Origin: a virus
Virus record (IMG/VR): IMGVR_UViG_3300030090_006151
Coordinates: 1,315-41,662 of that record
DNA length: 40,348 bases
Direction: 5' to 3' (one strand)
A model generated the notes under the pieces. It did not search any database and was not told the DNA's origin. It saw nothing but the letters and a program-made list of their open reading frames with translations. The translations under genes and the position numbers were made by a program. Positions 37,668-40,348 of this stretch are shown in pieces. The stretch's first letter is position 1. Each line of letters opens with the position of its first letter.

Positions 37668-38766
37668 TTATTTCTCCTTGTGGTTGCATGATGTCCGTGA
37701 TACTTTTGACTGTCTTTTCGTAGGTAAACTCATCTTGCAGTTTTAACCCTTCAGTGTTTACGGGGGAAGACTTGTATCTTTCTACAGCTTGCTCGCAGCC
37801 AGCGATGAATTCATCTTCATTAAAGGTAAATATATTCCCCTGATTAAAAGCTCCACCTTTATTAAAAAATATACCGTCGGCAGCTTCTTCTTTTCCGTTA
37901 GGTTTTATCATAACGGCATTTTTTTCATTCGCCCACTCTTGGTAACCCGGCGCATCAAGTATAACCGCATGTTTTCCTAGAGCAGTAGATTGAAATTCTG
38001 GTAAGCCCCAACCCTCTCCCCCGGACATACCTATAACAATGTTAGAAGAGTTTAGAAAATCATTATACAGAACATTTTTCTGCATACTCCCTAAAAAGTT
38101 AAGATTAAAATAACTTTTGCCGTCAAGTATGTGGGAAAGCCTACTTTTGAAATCCTCTTCTTTCATGAAGGGGTTTGTAATAGCGCACTGCAAAACGTAG
38201 TCTTTATTATTGCCGTACTTTTTAACCCAAGCCTGAATGACTTCTTTGTGGTGCTTTCTTTTTTCTAACTTACCGGTAAGATTAAAGACGATTTTACCCT
38301 CAAGGTACTGCTGATCTTTTACTTTAAAATTGTTTTTATCGAAACCTAAAGGAACGTAGTGGCAGTTAGTCAAACCAACTGCCTCAAAAATTTCTTTAGC
38401 GTGATTGCTACTTACGATTATATTGGATTGATTTTTAGCAATATTTACTTCATATGTCGTAGGATGATCTAATTCATAAAAAGTAAAAAGAGTCTGACTC
38501 TTGCTGTAAGACGATAAACTTTCATGGTTTAAGTGCCACAGCTTTAAGATAGGCGTAGACCTTTTGTACTCTTCAAAGGACTTTTTAATGCAGGACTCTA
38601 TCCACTTGGTGAAATCCTTGTCCGCTTCTTGTGAGTTGAGGTCAACTTGGCCTATTGTGAAAATAAAAGGTTGCACGCCCTTCTGGTAATATTCACGCAG
38701 AAGGGCAGTGCTAACCTGACCAAAGCTTACACCGTTAATTGGAAGATGTAAGGCTATGTCCGACAT
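37660..38766 (-). CDS. GT4-family glycosyltransferase
   Basis: 368 residues of GT-B type. The start ALHLPINGVSFGQVSTALLREYYQKG is an acceptor-domain motif; VPLGFDKNNF, VFNLTGKLEKRKHHKEVIQAW and SNIVIGMSGGEGWGLPEFQSTALGKHAVILDAPGYQEW form the donor-binding half with the EGWGLP-x-FxxxA signature. It starts in a TAATG overlap with the small SSB-like gene and is the first glycosyltransferase of the island. Confidence 0.85.
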   Translation of the reverse strand: MSDIALHLPINGVSFGQVSTALLREYYQKGVQPFIFTIGQVDLNSQEADKDFTKWIESCIKKSFEEYKRSTPILKLWHLNHESLSSYSKSQTLFTFYELDHPTTYEVNIAKNQSNIIVSSNHAKEIFEAVGLTNCHYVPLGFDKNNFKVKDQQYLEGKIVFNLTGKLEKRKHHKEVIQAWVKKYGNNKDYVLQCAITNPFMKEEDFKSRLSHILDGKSYFNLNFLGSMQKNVLYNDFLNSSNIVIGMSGGEGWGLPEFQSTALGKHAVILDAPGYQEWANEKNAVMIKPNGKEEAADGIFFNKGGAFNQGNIFTFNEDEFIAGCEQAVERYKSSPVNTEGLKLQDEFTYEKTVKSITDIMQPQGEINA

Positions 38767-39065
38767 TAAAACAATGGGTCGTTATTGGATTGATCTGTAG
38801 TCGCAGCCGTGGTCTCGGCTTTATTAGAGCGCTCCTCGCGTGGTTCGCTAAGATAGATGCGAAGATCGGGAGCGTTCTCGCTTTTAACAGTTCCGTCGTC
38901 ATTGTACTTAGCCTTGTTCTTGAAGACTACGAGCTGCACCTTGCCAGATGCGCCCTTAACTTCAATGTGGCCAGTCATGTACTGAGAACCATTGTTGCTT
39001 TTCTTTGCCCAAAGAGCGCCTAATTCACGCTCTTTCCAGTCGTTGTTCTTTTGTTCGGTAGACAT
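38766..39065 (-). CDS. Small DUF736/SSB-like protein with DPLF tail
   Basis: 99 residues from the ATG at 39065. The frame is open to a GTG at 39107, but that part is promoter sequence. WKERELGALWAKKSNNGSQYMTGH and VQLVVFKNKAKYNDDGTVKSENAPDLRIYLSEP resemble small phage/plasmid proteins of the DUF736 kind. The tail ends SNNDPLF, a hydrophobic tip after a polar linker, as in SSB-like proteins. It heads the glycan operon. The start lies 10 nt from a -10 element with no Shine-Dalgarno sequence. Confidence 0.6.
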   Translation of the reverse strand: MSTEQKNNDWKERELGALWAKKSNNGSQYMTGHIEVKGASGKVQLVVFKNKAKYNDDGTVKSENAPDLRIYLSEPREERSNKAETTAATTDQSNNDPLF

Positions 39066-39075
39066 AAGAGTCTGT

Positions 39076-39104
39076 ATATTATACCCCTCTGGCAGGGGTG
39101 TCAA
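39076..39104 (-). promoter_or_regulatory. Promoter P6 for the glycan operon, with inverted repeat in spacer
   Basis: Minus strand TTGACA (39099-39104) with TAATAT 17 nt away (39076-39081); an overlapping TATAAT (39078-39083) would give a 15-nt spacer. The spacer contains CCCCT-N5-AGGGG (39084-39098), an operator-like inverted repeat. The CCCTG appears 2 nt instead of 6 nt after TTGAC. The ATG follows the TAATAT by 10 nt. Confidence 0.75.
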
Positions 39105-39112
39105 CACTTTTT

Positions 39113-39712
39113 TTAAACATTGTCTAAAAATTTATTGCTTTTGATTTTTTTTCTTAAAATTTCCAAACCTCTGTTATGTAGGTTTATAGCTGTTTGAGTG
39201 CTAATGTCAAGTCTTTTTGCAATTAGAGACCATGAAGGCTTTTTAACCTCTTTGGAATACCTCATTGAGAAAATATTTTGAATCCTGTCGTCTCGTAGCT
39301 GTTTTAAAATGTTATTAGTATACTCAAAGATACCGGAATCCTCTTCTTCTGGTGGCTCTTTTAATACATCCAACATGTCATCTTCAAGCGTTACTAGCCT
39401 GTCTTTAGACTTTTTATTAATTTCATTAAGGCAGCTGTATTTAACTTGGTTGGCTAACCAAGTAGAAAATTTTACATTTTTTTCAGTGTTAAAAGTCTTT
39501 GCTGAATTCCAAATAATTAAATTTTTTTCAGCATGTTTCTCTTGGATGCAGATATCATTGGCGCAAAAAGTCTTTGCGTATTTTTTCATTATTTTAAAGC
39601 AAAGTCCAGTGTGCCTATTTGCGAGCTCTAGTAAGCTTTCCTCACAATTAGTATTTTTTACATTATTTACTAGACAATTATCCGTTACATTATCCCAGCA
39701 GCCTGTTTCCAT
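39113..39712 (-). CDS. Phage sigma-70-like factor
   Basis: 199 residues with regions 2 and 4 only. Region 2 is seen at about 63-98 (NLIIWNSAKTFNTEKNVKFSTWLANQVKYSCLNEI), with the KFSTWL motif used in promoter melting. Region 4 is the helix-turn-helix WSLIAKRLDISTQTAINLHNRGLEILRKKI (161-190), which reads -35 elements. A short acidic linker lies between. It likely directs host RNA polymerase to phage promoters, perhaps late genes outside this window; whether it reads the TTGAC/CCCTG promoters cannot be told. The ATG overlaps the preceding gene by 28 nt. Confidence 0.78.
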   Translation of the reverse strand: METGCWDNVTDNCLVNNVKNTNCEESLLELANRHTGLCFKIMKKYAKTFCANDICIQEKHAEKNLIIWNSAKTFNTEKNVKFSTWLANQVKYSCLNEINKKSKDRLVTLEDDMLDVLKEPPEEEDSGIFEYTNNILKQLRDDRIQNIFSMRYSKEVKKPSWSLIAKRLDISTQTAINLHNRGLEILRKKIKSNKFLDNV

Positions 39713-40125
39713 AAGTCAACCTTATACCCGAAATCTTTAAAAAAACACACGTTATCCCTCTCCATGGCAAGAACATAACGATGGTGCCTCTTAAAGAGAC
39801 GTGGCAATATTATAATATACTCAATTAAATCTTCTAAATTTTTTTCTCTAAAAATATAAGAGTCGCAAAAAGAGTCATCATTCAGGTCATCAGAACATAT
39901 GAAAATTTCTACTAAATAATAATTCTCATCATTCCCTAACGCTTTTACATCTTTGCCGTTAAATTTTACTATTCGAATCTCGTAATCGAATAGAGCGTAG
40001 TGATTATCAAAAGAAAAACTTAAAGCCTTATTGGCGTTCTCAGGGGAAAAGTCCATGCGGGCATTTTTACCGTAATAAGCTACGATAGGTTGGCATAAAC
40101 TATCCTCTGCGGTATCATTCAACAT
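39685..40125 (-). CDS. Hypothetical protein
   Basis: 146 residues, acidic with several aromatic stretches (NYYLVEIFICSDDL, LEDLIEYIIILPRLFKRHHRYVLAM). No membrane span or recognised domain. A later in-frame ATG (MDFSPENANK) could be the true start, since the first 22 residues are not obviously needed. It overlaps both the upstream gene and the sigma-like gene, so it probably belongs to the same transcript. Confidence 0.5.
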   Translation of the reverse strand: MLNDTAEDSLCQPIVAYYGKNARMDFSPENANKALSFSFDNHYALFDYEIRIVKFNGKDVKALGNDENYYLVEIFICSDDLNDDSFCDSYIFREKNLEDLIEYIIILPRLFKRHHRYVLAMERDNVCFFKDFGYKVDLWKQAAGIM

Positions 40126-40348
40126 ATATTTTTTTAAGCCACTTGAGTAATTTTCGGCAGTTAAAGATCATATCTCCATAATTCTTTTCAGTTCTCCAAT
40201 TTAAAGAAAAATCTGCTAATTTTTTCACCCGATGATCGTTTTTCTCCTCAGAAGGATTTGCAGGTTTTATAAAATGTCTTTCTCCATCGATTTCGTCGTA
40301 CCTTGAAACGTGAATCAATACGCCGTTTGCTTTTTTTGTAAGCCAAAA
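40115..40348 (-). CDS. Hypothetical protein, 5' end cut off by the window
   Basis: The frame is open from base 40348 to the TGA at 40115, so the start lies outside. The visible 77 residues (77 codons plus stop) read GVLIHVSRYDEIDGERHF and LADFSLNWRTEKNYGDMIFNCRKLLKWLKK. No domain recognised. A TTG at 40318 could be a start but the frame continues upstream, and no promoter is visible in the remaining 30 bases. Confidence 0.5.
   Translation of the reverse strand, partial: FWLTKKANGVLIHVSRYDEIDGERHFIKPANPSEEKNDHRVKKLADFSLNWRTEKNYGDMIFNCRKLLKWLKKIYVE

Overview
The window looks like part of a lytic, probably large, tailed-phage genome (or an assembled viral contig). Every gene I can support reads on the minus strand, in 40 kb packed with overlapping stop/start codons (mostly ATGA, TAATG or TGATG), with one tRNA inside the gene string. 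Phage hallmarks are a T4 RIIA-like protein, a complete phage-type replisome, thyX, a small sigma-70-like factor and many tiny ORFs. No capsid, tail, terminase or lysozyme gene is visible, so structural genes must lie outside. The host cannot be read from the sequence. The DNA is AT-rich, Shine-Dalgarno sequences are mostly weak, and the main promoters look like sigma-70 promoters.

Layout in transcription order (right to left). 40348-39113: a cut-off gene, a hypothetical gene and a sigma-like factor. 39104-25661: a promoter, a small SSB-like or DUF736-like gene, then a long glycan island: GT4-type, CgeB-like, GT2-like, GT15-like and GT11-like glycosyltransferases, a radical SAM/SPASM enzyme, two methyltransferases, a sugar epimerase, GDP-fucose synthase, GDP-mannose dehydratase and an Fe(II)/2OG oxygenase. 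25654-18829: replication block 1: a hypothetical gene, RecA/UvsX-like recombinase, a nuclease, a small acidic protein, an FtsZ/tubulin-like GTPase, DnaB-like helicase, TOPRIM primase and a Cas4/RecB-like nuclease. 18845-14540: replication block 2, a DNA polymerase III split into a separate PHP-like protein, a DEDDh exonuclease, a small basic-tailed protein and the DnaE catalytic core. 14543-10834: an SSB-like protein and a GT4-GT9 glycosyltransferase pair. 10833-2564: an annealing-protein candidate, cupin, nucleotidyltransferase, nuclease, DUF4282 protein, tRNA-Arg(UCU), HAD phosphatase, zinc-ribbon peptide, ThyX, a conserved marine-phage-type protein, SNase, lipoprotein, GT34-like glycosyltransferase and a run of miniature membrane and zinc proteins. 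2406-1: promoter and rIIA-like gene running off the left edge.

Two points stand out. First, five block-leading genes are preceded by a shared element, TTGAC-N6-(C/A)CCTG, with a -10-like hexamer 17 nt from the -35 and the start codon only 6-11 nt after the -10. This suggests one coordinated regulon with nearly leaderless mRNAs; a sixth promoter (39.1 kb) is a variant with an inverted repeat in the spacer. Second, the phage combines a split Pol III replicase with its own tubulin/FtsZ homologue and a fucose-centred glycan pathway that includes glycosyltransferase families better known from eukaryotes.

No stretch longer than 300 bases lacks a gene. The largest gap (2368-2563) holds a promoter and short direct repeats. 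No convincing intrinsic terminator was seen.
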